Source: an uncultured Luteimonas sp.
Lineage (GTDB): Bacteria; Pseudomonadota; Gammaproteobacteria; Xanthomonadales; Xanthomonadaceae
Length of the DNA stretch: 64,000 bases
Direction of reading: 5' to 3'
Assembly (NCBI GenBank): GCA_938008415.1
Contig: CALLKI010000019.1
Location: forward strand, 1-64,000
The notes beneath the pieces are model-generated. The model ran no database searches, was not told where the DNA came from, and worked only from the letters and a program-made list of their open reading frames with translations. Positions 7,606 through 15,639 of the stretch are shown here, in pieces; the first letter of the stretch is position 1, and each line of letters opens with the position of its first letter. The position numbers and the translations under genes were made by a program.

Positions 7606-8640
7606 ATGACCGACCGCATCATCGCCGCCCAGGCCACCCGCGAGGACGAGGCCGTCGAGGCCTCGATCCGCCCGGGGCGGCTCGACGAGTACCTCGGCCA
7701 GCAGCCCGTCCGCGAGCAGCTGTCGATCTACATCGACGCCGCCCGCCAGCGCGGCGAGGCGCTGGACCACGTGCTCATCTTCGGCCCGCCGGGGCTGGGA
7801 AAGACCACGCTCAGCCACGTCATCGCCAACGAGCTGGGGGTGAACCTGCGGGTGACCTCGGGGCCGGTGATCGAGAAGGCCGGGGACCTGGCCGCGCTGC
7901 TGACCAACCTGCAGCCGCGCGACGTGCTGTTCATCGACGAGATCCACCGCCTGTCGCCGGTGGTCGAGGAGATCCTCTACCCGGCGATGGAGGACTTCCA
8001 GATCGACATCATGATCGGCGAGGGCCCGGCCGCGCGCTCGATCAAGATCGACCTGCCGCCCTTCACCCTGATCGGCGCCACCACCCGCGCCGGCCTGCTG
8101 ACCGCGCCGCTGCGCGACCGCTTCGGCATCGTCCAGCGGCTGGAGTTCTACAGCACCGCGGAGCTGGCCCGGATCGTCCAGCGCTCGGCGCGGATCCTCG
8201 GGATCGAATGCGAACCGGCAGGGGCCGAGGAGATCGCGCGCCGCTCGCGCGGTACCCCGCGGATCGCCAATAGGCTGTTGCGCCGGGTGCGCGACTACGC
8301 CCAGGTCCGGGCGGACGGGCGGATCGACGCGCGGGTCGCGGCCGCGGCGATGGAGATGCTCAAGGTGGACCCGGAGGGGTTCGACGAGCTGGACCGCCGC
8401 CTGCTCATGCTGATCATCGACGCCTTCGATGGCGGCCCGGTGGGCGTGGAGTCGCTGGCGGCGGCGCTCAGCGAGGAGCGCGGCACGCTGGAGGACGTGA
8501 TCGAGCCCTACCTGATCCAGCAGGGCTTCCTGGTGCGCACCGCCCGCGGGCGCATGGCCACGCACAAGGCCTACCGGCACTTCGGCTTCAAGCCCAGGCC
8601 CGGCGCGGCCGACCTGTTCCAGGAGGAAGCCGGTGGCTGA
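7606..8640 (+). CDS. ruvB: Holliday junction branch-migration ATPase RuvB
   Basis: 344 residues. RuvB is the hexameric AAA+ motor that pumps DNA through the RuvA-bound junction. Walker A is FGPPGLGKTTL (about residues 60-70), Walker B VLFIDEIHRL (about 107-116), and sensor I GATTRAGLL with the arginine-finger region LRDRFG. The C-terminal winged helix ends ATHKAYRHFGF. The final bases overlap ybgC (GTG start at 8633), so the ruvB and tol operons are physically linked. Confidence 0.97.
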   Translation: MTDRIIAAQATREDEAVEASIRPGRLDEYLGQQPVREQLSIYIDAARQRGEALDHVLIFGPPGLGKTTLSHVIANELGVNLRVTSGPVIEKAGDLAALLTNLQPRDVLFIDEIHRLSPVVEEILYPAMEDFQIDIMIGEGPAARSIKIDLPPFTLIGATTRAGLLTAPLRDRFGIVQRLEFYSTAELARIVQRSARILGIECEPAGAEEIARRSRGTPRIANRLLRRVRDYAQVRADGRIDARVAAAAMEMLKVDPEGFDELDRRLLMLIIDAFDGGPVGVESLAAALSEERGTLEDVIEPYLIQQGFLVRTARGRMATHKAYRHFGFKPRPGAADLFQEEAGG

Positions 8641-9076
8641 GGCGGGCGGCGGGCCGCGGTTCAGTTGGCCGACACGCGTCTACTGGGAAGATACCGATGC
8701 CGGTGGCGTGGTGTACCACGCGCAGTACCTGGCGTTCCTGGAGCGCGCGCGGACCGAATGGCTGCGCGCGCGGGGGTACGGGCAGGAGATGCTGCGCGAG
8801 GCGCACGACCTGGTGTTCGCGGTGCGGGCCATGCGGATCGACTTCCGCCGGCCCGCGCGGCTGGACGACGCGCTGGAGGTGACGGTCGGGCTGCGGCAAT
8901 GCCGGCGGGCGAGCCTGGTGCTGGCGCAGTCGATCCACCGCGGCGGCGAACTCCTGCTGGACGCCGAGGTCCGGGTGGCCGCGCTGTCCGCGGGCAGCTT
9001 CCGGCCCCGGGCCATCCCGGATGTGCTTTACGAAGAACTCAAACGACTCGAGACCGATTCCGGAGCCGACGAATGA
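8633..9076 (+). CDS. ybgC: Tol-Pal-associated acyl-CoA thioesterase YbgC
   Basis: 147-residue hot-dog-fold thioesterase. The GTG start at 8633 overlaps the ruvB stop by 8 bases, and the gene ends in an ATGA overlap with tolQ. The catalytic signature of the 4-hydroxybenzoyl-CoA thioesterase class is present: VYWEDTDAGGVVYHAQYL near residues 15-32, with the nucleophilic Asp in DTDAGG. Homologues hydrolyse acyl-CoAs and are linked to phospholipid metabolism at the inner membrane. It is the usual first gene of tol-pal operons. Confidence 0.95.
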   Translation: MAEAGGGPRFSWPTRVYWEDTDAGGVVYHAQYLAFLERARTEWLRARGYGQEMLREAHDLVFAVRAMRIDFRRPARLDDALEVTVGLRQCRRASLVLAQSIHRGGELLLDAEVRVAALSAGSFRPRAIPDVLYEELKRLETDSGADE

Positions 9077-9867
9077 CCCCCATCGCCATGCTGCTGATGG
9101 CCCCCGAGATCCAGCCGTTGCCGGAGGAAGCCGCCGCGACGGCGGCCGCGCTGCCCGATACCGCGACGGCGGCCGCGGCGGCCGCGGCCCACAACGGCAT
9201 CAACTACATCGACCTGCTGCTCAAGGCCAGCCTGCCGGTGCAGCTGATCGTGGTGCTGCTGCTGGCCGGGTCGCTGATCAGCTGGGTGATCATCTTCCGC
9301 AAGGCGCGCGTGTTCAAGGAAGCCGACCGCGAGGCCGACGAGTTCGAGAACCGCTTCTGGTCGGGCGCCGACCTGGCCAAGCTGTACTCGGCCGCGGCCG
9401 ACCGCAACCGCCAGGTGACCGGGCTGGAGGCGATCTTCGAAGCCGGCTTCCGCGAGTTCACCCGGCTGCGCGAGAAGCGCCATGCAGACCCGCGCGCGCA
9501 GCTCGAGGGCGCGCAGCGTGCCATGCGCGTGAGCTACACCCGCGAGGTGGACCAGCTCGAGCGCAACCTCGAGCTTCTGGCCAACATCGGCTCGACCGCG
9601 CCGTACGTGGGCCTGGTGGGCACCGTGTTCGGGATCATGGTGACCATGCACGACATGCTCCACAGTGGCGAGCAGACCGGCATCGCAGCGGTCGCCCCGG
9701 GCATCTCCGAGGCGCTGTTCGCCACCGCCATCGGCCTGTTCGTGGCGATCCCGGCGGTGTGGGCCTACAACCGATTCACCACCCGGGTCGAGCGGCTGGC
9801 CGTGCGCTACGAGAGCTTCGCCGAGGAGTTCAGCACCATCCTGCAGCGCCAGGCCGCGGTCGAGTGA
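9073..9867 (+). CDS. tolQ: Tol-Pal proton-channel subunit TolQ
   Basis: 264 residues from the ATG at 9073, which overlaps the ybgC stop. TolQ forms the inner-membrane proton-driven motor with TolR. It has an Ala-rich N-terminus, a first membrane helix at about 53-75 (LPVQLIVVLLLAGSLISWVI), a cytoplasmic loop, and two further helices in the conserved C-terminal half (ANIGSTAPYVGLVGTVFGIM and ISEALFATAIGLFVAIPAVWAYN). The MotA/ExbB family residues in these helices are intact. It is somewhat longer than E. coli TolQ because of the Ala/Pro-rich N-terminus. Confidence 0.96.
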   Translation: MTPIAMLLMAPEIQPLPEEAAATAAALPDTATAAAAAAAHNGINYIDLLLKASLPVQLIVVLLLAGSLISWVIIFRKARVFKEADREADEFENRFWSGADLAKLYSAAADRNRQVTGLEAIFEAGFREFTRLREKRHADPRAQLEGAQRAMRVSYTREVDQLERNLELLANIGSTAPYVGLVGTVFGIMVTMHDMLHSGEQTGIAAVAPGISEALFATAIGLFVAIPAVWAYNRFTTRVERLAVRYESFAEEFSTILQRQAAVE

Positions 9868-9880
9868 CCGGGAGGACCCG

Positions 9881-10321
9881 ATGGCCGGCATCTTCCACCG
9901 CAAGCGGCGCAAGCTGAAGTCGGAGATCAACGTCGTCCCGTACATCGACGTGATGCTTGTGCTGCTGGTCATCTTCATGGTCACCGCGCCGCTGCTGACG
10001 CTGAGCGTGGATGTCAAGCTCCCGTCCTCGACCGCGCGCGCCACGCAGGACCGCAAGGACCCGGTGATCGTGATCGCCTATCCCGACGGGCGCCTGGGCC
10101 TGAAGCTGCCGGGCGACGACAGCCCGCGCGAGGTGGACGCGGCCCGGATGGAGGCCATGCTCGCTCCGGTCCGGGAGCAGCAGGGCGCGGACTTCCGGGT
10201 GATGGTGGCCGCCGACGGCGACGCGCCGTACCAGCGCGTGATCGACGCGATGGACGTGCTGCGGCGGGCCAGGGTCACCAACGTCAGCCTGTGGACCGAC
10301 AGCAGGGCCAATGCACGCTGA
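9881..10321 (+). CDS. tolR: Tol-Pal motor subunit TolR
   Basis: 146 residues. One membrane helix near residues 17-40 carries the conserved proton-pathway Asp (NVVPYIDVMLVLLVIFMV). A periplasmic ExbD/TolR domain follows. A GGAGGACCCG ribosome site precedes the ATG. TolR couples proton flow through TolQ to TolA movement. The gene's end overlaps the tolA start by 11 bases. Confidence 0.96.
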   Translation: MAGIFHRKRRKLKSEINVVPYIDVMLVLLVIFMVTAPLLTLSVDVKLPSSTARATQDRKDPVIVIAYPDGRLGLKLPGDDSPREVDAARMEAMLAPVREQQGADFRVMVAADGDAPYQRVIDAMDVLRRARVTNVSLWTDSRANAR

Positions 10322-11291
10322 AGCGACCGAGCGCCGCACGTTCGCACGGGACGATGGCCTGGGCCGCGCGATCGCCTGGGCCGTCGGCCTGCACCTGCTG
10401 ATCGTCCTGCTGCTGCTGGTTTCGCCCTACCTCGACTGGAGCCGCGACCGCGCCAGCGCCGCGGGCGCGCCGCTGCTGGAGGCCACGCTGGAGGTATCGG
10501 CGGACGACCGCCGCGCGTTGGAGCGCGCACTGGCCCAGGAGCCGGAGCCCCTGCCGGAACCGCTGCCCGTGCCGGAGGAAGAGGAGGTGGCCCCGCCACC
10601 GCCGCAACCCCTGCCGGAGCCCGAGCCGGAGCCGGTCCAGCCGCAGCCCGTGCCCCAGGAGCAGGTGCCCGACCCGGCGCCGGTGGACCAGGAGGAGGTG
10701 CGCCGCGACGCCGAGGCCGAGCGCGCGCGGATCGCGCGGGAGCAGGAGGAGAGGCGCCGGCAGGAGCAGATCGAGCTGGCCGAGCGCCAGAAGCGTGAGC
10801 GCGAGGAGGCCGAACGCAAGCGCCGCCTTGCCGAGCAGCAGCTGGCGCAGATCCGGGCCGAGCGCGAGCGGATCGAGCACGAGCGCCGCCTGGCCGAGCA
10901 GCGGCTGCAGCAGCTCGCCGACCGCGAAGCCCGCCAGGCTTCCCAGCAGGCCGCGCAGCAGTCCGCCCGGACCGGCGCGCCGGCCGCCGGGAACCAGGGC
11001 GCGGACACGGACCTGCTGGCGCGCTACAGCGCCGCGCTGCAGCAGGCCATCCAGCGCAACTGGACGCGTCCCGACTCCGTTCCGCTCGGCCAGAAGTGCC
11101 GGATCGTGATCCGGCAGATCCCGGGCGGCGAGGTGATCGACGCGAAGGTGGACCCGTCCTGCCCGTACGACGAACTCGGGCGCCGCTCGGTGGAGGCCGC
11201 GGTGCTGAAGGCGCAGCCGTTGCCGTACGCCGGCTTCGAGGCGGTGTTCCAGCGCACGCTGATCCTCAACTTCGAGGCCCGCGACCGCTGA
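10311..11291 (+). CDS. tolA: Cell-envelope protein TolA
   Basis: 326 residues. TolA spans the periplasm from TolQR to Pal/TolB during outer-membrane constriction. The order is a short cytoplasmic N-terminus, a single membrane helix (AIAWAVGLHLLIVLLLLVS, about residues 18-38), a Pro/Glu-rich stretch (about 75-125), a long charged helical region rich in Glu, Arg, Gln and Ala (about 125-225), and a compact C-terminal domain (about 235-326). That domain contains the YSAALQQAIQRNW segment and a Cys pair (QKCRIVI and PSCPYDEL) typical of TolA domain III. Confidence 0.94.
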   Translation: MHAEATERRTFARDDGLGRAIAWAVGLHLLIVLLLLVSPYLDWSRDRASAAGAPLLEATLEVSADDRRALERALAQEPEPLPEPLPVPEEEEVAPPPPQPLPEPEPEPVQPQPVPQEQVPDPAPVDQEEVRRDAEAERARIAREQEERRRQEQIELAERQKREREEAERKRRLAEQQLAQIRAERERIEHERRLAEQRLQQLADREARQASQQAAQQSARTGAPAAGNQGADTDLLARYSAALQQAIQRNWTRPDSVPLGQKCRIVIRQIPGGEVIDAKVDPSCPYDELGRRSVEAAVLKAQPLPYAGFEAVFQRTLILNFEARDR

Positions 11292-11324
11292 CGGCGGCCG
11301 GTCCGCATCCGTTCATCTTTGCGC

Positions 11325-11338
11325 GGCCGTTCGCGGCC
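11325..11338 (+). other. Small UUCG-capped hairpin in the tolA-tolB gap
   Basis: GGCCG-TTCG-CGGCC forms a 5-bp stem with the very stable UUCG tetraloop, 44 bases before the tolB ATG. It could slow transcription or protect mRNA ends inside the operon. The role is inferred from sequence only. Confidence 0.35.
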
Positions 11339-11381
11339 AATCTTGTATTCAGCTTTCCCTCTTCCCCTGTCGCAGGCCCAT

Positions 11382-12698
11382 ATGACCCGACTCCAACGCT
11401 GGTTGTCCGTTTTCCTCGTCCTGCTGCTGCCGTTGGCCGCGCGGGCCCAGCAGGGGCTGGAGATCGACATCATCGGCGGTAACGCGTCGGCGCTCCCGAT
11501 CACCGTCGTGCCCATGCCCTACCAGGGTTCGGGCGCGGCGCCGGAAACCGACGTGGCGGCGGTGATCCGGGCCGACCTCGAGCGTTCCGGCCAGTTCCGC
11601 ACGCTCCCGGAGCGCGACATCATCGAGCGGCCCACCCGCGGCTCCGAGGTCAATTACGCCACCTGGCGCGCCCTGCGCCAGGACTTCATCGTCGTCGGCC
11701 GCGTGCTGGACGGCAGCGATGGCGGCTACCGGGTGGAATACGAGCTGTTCGACGTGGCGAAGCAGGAACGCCTGCTCGGCTTCGCCATGACCGCCCGCGC
11801 CAATGCCATGCGCGACGTGGCCCACCAGATCGCCGATGCCATCTACGAGAAGATCCTGGGCGTCCCGGGCGCGTTCTGGACCCGGATCGCCTACGTGACC
11901 GTCACCGGCACCGGGGAGGGCGCGCGCTACGCGCTCGTGGTGGCCGATTCGGACGGCTGGAACCCGCAGACCGTGGTCCGCTCGAGCGAGCCGCTGCTGT
12001 CGCCGGCCTGGAGCCCGGACGGACGCAGGCTGGCCTACGTCAGCTTCGAGCGGGGCAATTCCGCGATCTACATCCAGGACATCGCCACCGGCAGCCGCGA
12101 GCTGGTGTCCAGTTTCCGTGGCATCAACAGCGCCCCGGCGTTCTCGCCCGACGGCCGCAAGCTGGCGCTGACCCTGTCGCGCAGTGGCAATCCCGAGATC
12201 TACGTGATGGACCTGGCCACCCGCGCGCTGACCCAGGTCACCCAGCATTTCGCCATCGACACCTCGCCGGTCTGGAGCCCGGACGGCAACAGCCTGTATT
12301 TCGTTTCCGACCGTGGCGGCCGCCCGCAGGTCTACCAGGTGCCGGCCACCGGCGGAAGCGCGACCCGGGTCACGTTCGAGGGCAGCTACAACGCCGACCC
12401 CAGCATCTCCTACGACGGCAAGAAGATCGCCGTGACCCAGGGGGCGGGCAACACCTACCGGATCGCGGTCATGGACCGCAGCCTGGGCAGCCCGCGCTGG
12501 ACCACCGTCTCGCCGGGGTCCCTGGACGAGTCCCCGAGCTTTGCCCCGAACGCCAGCATGCTTTTGTATGCCGCGCGTGAAGGACGCAGGGGCGTCCTGT
12601 ATGCTGTCTCCGCCGACGGCCGGGTCCGCCAGCGCCTCGTGCTGGCCGATGGCGACGTCCGCGAACCTGCCTGGGGGCCGTACCGTTCACAGCGTTGA
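11382..12698 (+). CDS. tolB: Tol-Pal beta-propeller protein TolB
   Basis: 438 residues from the ATG at 11382. The signal peptide (MTRLQRWLSVFLVLLLPLAARA) directs it to the periplasm. The N-terminal alpha/beta domain (about 25-165) is followed by a six-bladed WD-like propeller with repeated SPDGRxLA motifs (SPAWSPDGRRLAY, PAFSPDGRKLAL, SPVWSPDGNSLYF, PSISYDGKKIAV). TolB binds Pal and TolA. The upstream frame to 11319 has no signal peptide and is rejected. It precedes pal by 80 bases. Confidence 0.97.
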   Translation: MTRLQRWLSVFLVLLLPLAARAQQGLEIDIIGGNASALPITVVPMPYQGSGAAPETDVAAVIRADLERSGQFRTLPERDIIERPTRGSEVNYATWRALRQDFIVVGRVLDGSDGGYRVEYELFDVAKQERLLGFAMTARANAMRDVAHQIADAIYEKILGVPGAFWTRIAYVTVTGTGEGARYALVVADSDGWNPQTVVRSSEPLLSPAWSPDGRRLAYVSFERGNSAIYIQDIATGSRELVSSFRGINSAPAFSPDGRKLALTLSRSGNPEIYVMDLATRALTQVTQHFAIDTSPVWSPDGNSLYFVSDRGGRPQVYQVPATGGSATRVTFEGSYNADPSISYDGKKIAVTQGAGNTYRIAVMDRSLGSPRWTTVSPGSLDESPSFAPNASMLLYAAREGRRGVLYAVSADGRVRQRLVLADGDVREPAWGPYRSQR

Positions 12699-12778
12699 CC
12701 TGGTATCCACGGAGTCGGGTTCAGCCTGAGGTATCAACAACTTTTGCAGTCCCATCACGCATTGAAAGGATCGACGAG

Positions 12779-13297
12779 ATGAACACCACAGTACGCGTCC
12801 TGATGTTGTCCCTGTTGTCCGTTGCCGTGCTCGCCGGCTGCAAGAGCAAGACCACCCGGCCGGAAGCCCCGGATACGACGCCGTCGACCGGCGCGACCGA
12901 CACCGGCCCGGCCCAGGTCCCCGGCGCCTACACCCCGGAGGACCTGGACCGTGACGCGTGCCTGCGCCAGCGCGTCGTCTACTTCGACTTCGACCGCGAC
13001 AACGTCAAGCCGGAGTTCCAGGCGGCCATGGCCTGCCACGCCAAGTACCTGCGCGACCGTCCCTCGGCCCGCATCACCCTGGAAGGCCATGCCGACGAGC
13101 GTGGCAGCCGCGAGTACAACCTCGGCCTCGGCGAGCGCCGTGCCAACTCGGTGTCCTCGGCGCTGCAGGCCCACGGCGGTTCCGCCAGCCAGCTGACGGT
13201 GGTCAGCTACGGCGAGGAGCGCCCGGTCTGCACCGAGTCGAACGAGTCGTGCTGGTCGCGCAACCGCCGCGTCGAGATCGTCTACACCGCGAAGTAA
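12779..13297 (+). CDS. pal: Peptidoglycan-associated lipoprotein Pal
   Basis: 172 residues. The N-terminal lipobox VLAGC marks lipidation at the Cys around residue 21, anchoring Pal in the outer membrane. The C-terminal OmpA-like domain binds diaminopimelate in peptidoglycan: VYFDFDRDNVKPEF, LEGHADERGSREYNLGLGERRA and SYGEERPVC are all present. An extra Cys pair (VCTESNESCW) near the end and a Cys early in the domain resemble other xanthomonad Pals. The ATG at 12779 is the only start giving a proper lipoprotein signal. Confidence 0.97.
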   Translation: MNTTVRVLMLSLLSVAVLAGCKSKTTRPEAPDTTPSTGATDTGPAQVPGAYTPEDLDRDACLRQRVVYFDFDRDNVKPEFQAAMACHAKYLRDRPSARITLEGHADERGSREYNLGLGERRANSVSSALQAHGGSASQLTVVSYGEERPVCTESNESCWSRNRRVEIVYTAK

Positions 13298-13303
13298 GGC
13301 GCG

Positions 13304-14119
13304 ATGCGCAATCTCATCGTTCCAATCGCGTTCGCGGCGGCCCTCGTGGCCGCCGCGCCCGCATTCGCGCAACGCCCGAGCCTGGCCGAGCGCGTGGCCG
13401 CGCTGGAGATGCGGGCCGCCGACAACAGCGCCACCGTCGACCTGCTCAACCAGGTCAACCAGCTGCGCGAGGAAGTGCTGGCGCTGCGGGCACAGCTCGA
13501 GGAGCTCCAGCAGCAGGTCGAGCAGCTGCGCTCGACTTCGCGCAGCCAGTACCTGGACCTCGACGGCCGCCTCAACCGGCTCGAGGGCGGGGCCGTTCCC
13601 GCCGCGGAGGCCGCTCCCCCGGCCGGTGCCGCCGCCGTTCCGGCAGCCGCGGCAGGCGGCAAGCCCGCCCCGGTGATCCGCGACCTGCCGCCGTCGGTCC
13701 ATGGCGACCCCGGGTCCCTGTCGAAGATGGCCGACGAGCGCACCGCCTACGAGGCCGCGTTCGCCGCCCTGAAGGCCGGCGAATACGTCGAGTCGGCACG
13801 CCTGTTCGAGCGTTTCCTGGCCGACTATCCCAATGGCACCTACGCGCCGAACGCGCGCTACTGGCTGGGCGAGAGCTACTACGTCACCGGCAACTACGCC
13901 ATGGCCCTGGAGCAGTTCCGCCAGGTGATCGAGCAGTACCCGACCCACGACAAGACTCCCGGCGCGCTGCTGAAGGTCGGGCTGTCGCTGTACGGCCTGA
14001 ACGACCTCGACGGGGCCGAGGCCGCCCTGGCCCAGGTCAGCCGGCAGTACCCCGGCACCGATGCCGCGCGTACGGCCGAGGACCGGCTCCACGCGATCCA
14101 GCTCTCGCGGCTCCGCTAG
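13304..14119 (+). CDS. cpoB: Tol-Pal coordinator CpoB/YbgF
   Basis: 271 residues, 6 bases after pal. CpoB couples peptidoglycan synthesis by PBP1b to Tol-driven outer-membrane constriction. It has a signal peptide (MRNLIVPIAFAAALVAAAPAFA), a trimerising coiled coil (about 25-85, LAERVAALEMRAADNSATVD onward), an Ala/Pro linker (about 95-135), and a C-terminal TPR-like domain (about 145-271, YEAAFAALKAGEYVESARLF, YPNGTYAPNARYWLGESYY). mrcB, encoding its partner PBP1b, lies 15 kb away in this window. Confidence 0.95.
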   Translation: MRNLIVPIAFAAALVAAAPAFAQRPSLAERVAALEMRAADNSATVDLLNQVNQLREEVLALRAQLEELQQQVEQLRSTSRSQYLDLDGRLNRLEGGAVPAAEAAPPAGAAAVPAAAAGGKPAPVIRDLPPSVHGDPGSLSKMADERTAYEAAFAALKAGEYVESARLFERFLADYPNGTYAPNARYWLGESYYVTGNYAMALEQFRQVIEQYPTHDKTPGALLKVGLSLYGLNDLDGAEAALAQVSRQYPGTDAARTAEDRLHAIQLSRLR

Positions 14120-14122
14120 AAT
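14117..14122 (+). promoter_or_regulatory. -10-like TAGAAT, predicted leaderless start for queE
   Basis: TAGAAT overlaps the cpoB stop codon (TAG) and ends 7 bases before the queE ATG at 14130. No Shine-Dalgarno sequence lies between them. This suggests that queE starts its own transcription unit with a leaderless mRNA. Confidence 0.5.
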
Positions 14123-14129
14123 TCCCCGC

Positions 14130-14816
14130 ATGCACGCCGTTTCGTCCGATTCCGATGCGGCCGCCGCATCGAAGGCGGACCGGCTGAAGATCACCGAGAT
14201 CTTCCTCTCGCTGCAGGGGGAGGCCCGCGATGCCGGCTGGCCGACGGTGTTCGTGCGCCTGACCGGCTGCCCGCTGCGCTGCCGCTACTGCGACACCGCC
14301 TATGCGTTCCACGGGGGTGAATGGTGGGGCATCGACGACATCGTCGCGAAGGTGGATGGCTATGGCGTCCGCCATGTCTGCGTCACCGGCGGCGAGCCCC
14401 TCGCCCAGAAGCGCTGCCTGTCCCTGCTGTCCCGGTTGTGTGACCACGGATACAGCGTCTCGCTGGAGACGTCCGGCGCGATCGACATCTCGGCGGTGGA
14501 CCCGCGGGTCTCCCGGGTACTCGACATCAAGACCCCGGGCTCGGGCGAGGCCGGGCGCAACCGCTGGGAGAACCTGCCGCTGCTCACCGCCCGCGACCAG
14601 GTCAAGTTCGTGATCTGCGGCCGGGCGGACTACGAATGGGCGCGCGACGTGGTCGCGTCCCATGGGCTGGCCTCGCGTTGCGAGGTGCTGTTCTCGCCGA
14701 GCAAGGCGGAACTGCCGGCGACCGAGCTTGCCGACTGGATCGTGGCCGACCGCCTGCCGGTCAGGTTCCAGCTGCAGCTGCACAAGATCCTCTGGAACGA
14801 CGAACCGGGCAGGTGA
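14130..14816 (+). CDS. queE: 7-carboxy-7-deazaguanine synthase QueE
   Basis: 228-residue radical-SAM enzyme that converts 6-carboxytetrahydropterin to 7-carboxy-7-deazaguanine in queuosine/7-deazapurine synthesis. The CX3CX2C iron-sulfur motif is plain in TGCPLRCRYCDTAY (about residues 48-60). It is preceded by the QueE-type EIFLSLQGEARDAGWPTVFVRL and followed by the SAM-binding GGEPL. The ATG at 14130 gives an Asp/Ala-rich N-terminal tail; upstream codons belong to cpoB. queC follows. Confidence 0.96.
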   Translation: MHAVSSDSDAAAASKADRLKITEIFLSLQGEARDAGWPTVFVRLTGCPLRCRYCDTAYAFHGGEWWGIDDIVAKVDGYGVRHVCVTGGEPLAQKRCLSLLSRLCDHGYSVSLETSGAIDISAVDPRVSRVLDIKTPGSGEAGRNRWENLPLLTARDQVKFVICGRADYEWARDVVASHGLASRCEVLFSPSKAELPATELADWIVADRLPVRFQLQLHKILWNDEPGR

Positions 14817-14838
14817 GCCTCATGGCAGGGAGTACGTG

Positions 14839-15522
14839 GTGAAGAAGGCGGTGGTGCTGCTGTCGGGAGGGATGGACTCCGCGGTCGTCACGGCGATCGC
14901 CCGCGAGCAGGGGTTCGCCGTGCATGCCCTGAGCGTGCGCTATGGCCAGCGCCACACCTCGGAACTGGAGGCCGCGGCCCGGGTGGCCCGTGACGTCGGC
15001 GCGGTCGAGCACAAGACCGTGACCGTGGACCTGCGCGCGATCGGCGGTTCTGCCCTGACCGATGACGGCATCGACGTGCCGGCGGCCGGCGGGCAGGGCA
15101 TCCCCGTGACCTACGTGCCGGCGCGCAACACCATCATGCTGTCCATCGCCCTCGGCTGGGCCGAGGTGCTCGGGGCCAGCGACATCTTCTGCGGCGTCAA
15201 TGCCGTGGACTATTCCGGCTACCCCGACTGCCGGCCCGAGTTCGTCGCCGCCTTCGAGCGCCTGGCCAACCTGGCCACCAAGGCCGGGGTCGAGGGCGCC
15301 GGCATCCGCATCCATGCGCCGCTGCTGGGGATGGGAAAGGGAGACATCGTCCGCGAGGGCCTGCGCCTGGGCGTGGATTTCTCCCGGACCGTGTCCTGCT
15401 ACGCCGCGGATGCGGAGGGCCGCGCCTGCGGCCGCTGCGACGCCTGCGAGCTGCGCCGGCAGGGATTCGTGGCGGCCGAGGTGCCGGATCCCACGCGCTA
15501 TGCCGGGGACAGGCTGCGGTAG
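14839..15522 (+). CDS. queC: 7-cyano-7-deazaguanine synthase QueC
   Basis: 227 residues. QueC uses ATP and ammonia to turn the carboxylate made by QueE into preQ0. The PP-loop ATP-binding motif is VVLLSGGMDSAVV at residues 4-16. The C-terminal zinc site is CXnCXXCXXC in ASCYAADA-GRACGRCDACELR. Two GTG codons are adjacent (14836 and 14839). 14839 has the better distance from the AGGGAG ribosome site at 14827-14832. The stop TAG is part of a TAGAAT hexamer before tRNA-Lys. Confidence 0.95.
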   Translation: MKKAVVLLSGGMDSAVVTAIAREQGFAVHALSVRYGQRHTSELEAAARVARDVGAVEHKTVTVDLRAIGGSALTDDGIDVPAAGGQGIPVTYVPARNTIMLSIALGWAEVLGASDIFCGVNAVDYSGYPDCRPEFVAAFERLANLATKAGVEGAGIRIHAPLLGMGKGDIVREGLRLGVDFSRTVSCYAADAEGRACGRCDACELRRQGFVAAEVPDPTRYAGDRLR

Positions 15523-15525
15523 AAT
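15520..15525 (+). promoter_or_regulatory. -10-like TAGAAT before tRNA-Lys
   Basis: TAGAAT overlaps the queC stop and is followed by a GC-rich discriminator (GCGCT), as at stable-RNA promoters under stringent control. A start near 15533 would give a 5' leader of about 31 bases. No clear -35 is visible. Confidence 0.45.
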
Positions 15526-15563
15526 GCGCTTCCCCGGCGCTGCACGGGGCCACAGGATTTGCC

Positions 15564-15639
15564 GGGTCGTTAGCTCAGTCGGTAGAGCATCGGACTTTTA
15601 ATCCGCTGGTCGTTGGTTCGAATCCAACACGACCCACCA
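15564..15639 (+). tRNA. tRNA-Lys, anticodon TTT
   Basis: A complete 76-base cloverleaf with encoded CCA. The acceptor stem GGGTCGT pairs with ACGACCC; the D arm is GCTC...GAGC; the anticodon loop is CTTTTAA with TTT at 15597-15599; the T arm is GTTGG-TTCGAAT-CCAAC; the discriminator is A (15636), then CCA (15637-15639). The closing pair of the anticodon stem (position 27 T, 43 C) appears unpaired, leaving four good pairs. It reads AAA/AAG lysine codons. It lies just after queC; this tRNA is not itself a queuosine substrate. Confidence 0.97.

Noticed and set aside
5578..8580. 1000-codon frame antisense to ruvA, kup and ruvB
   Set aside because: His/Gln/Arg-rich shadow of three well-identified genes.
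12699..12778. Separate pal promoter with TTGACC at 12695
   Set aside because: TTGACC overlaps the tolB stop, but no acceptable -10 lies at 16-18 bases. Readthrough from the tol operon is the simpler view.
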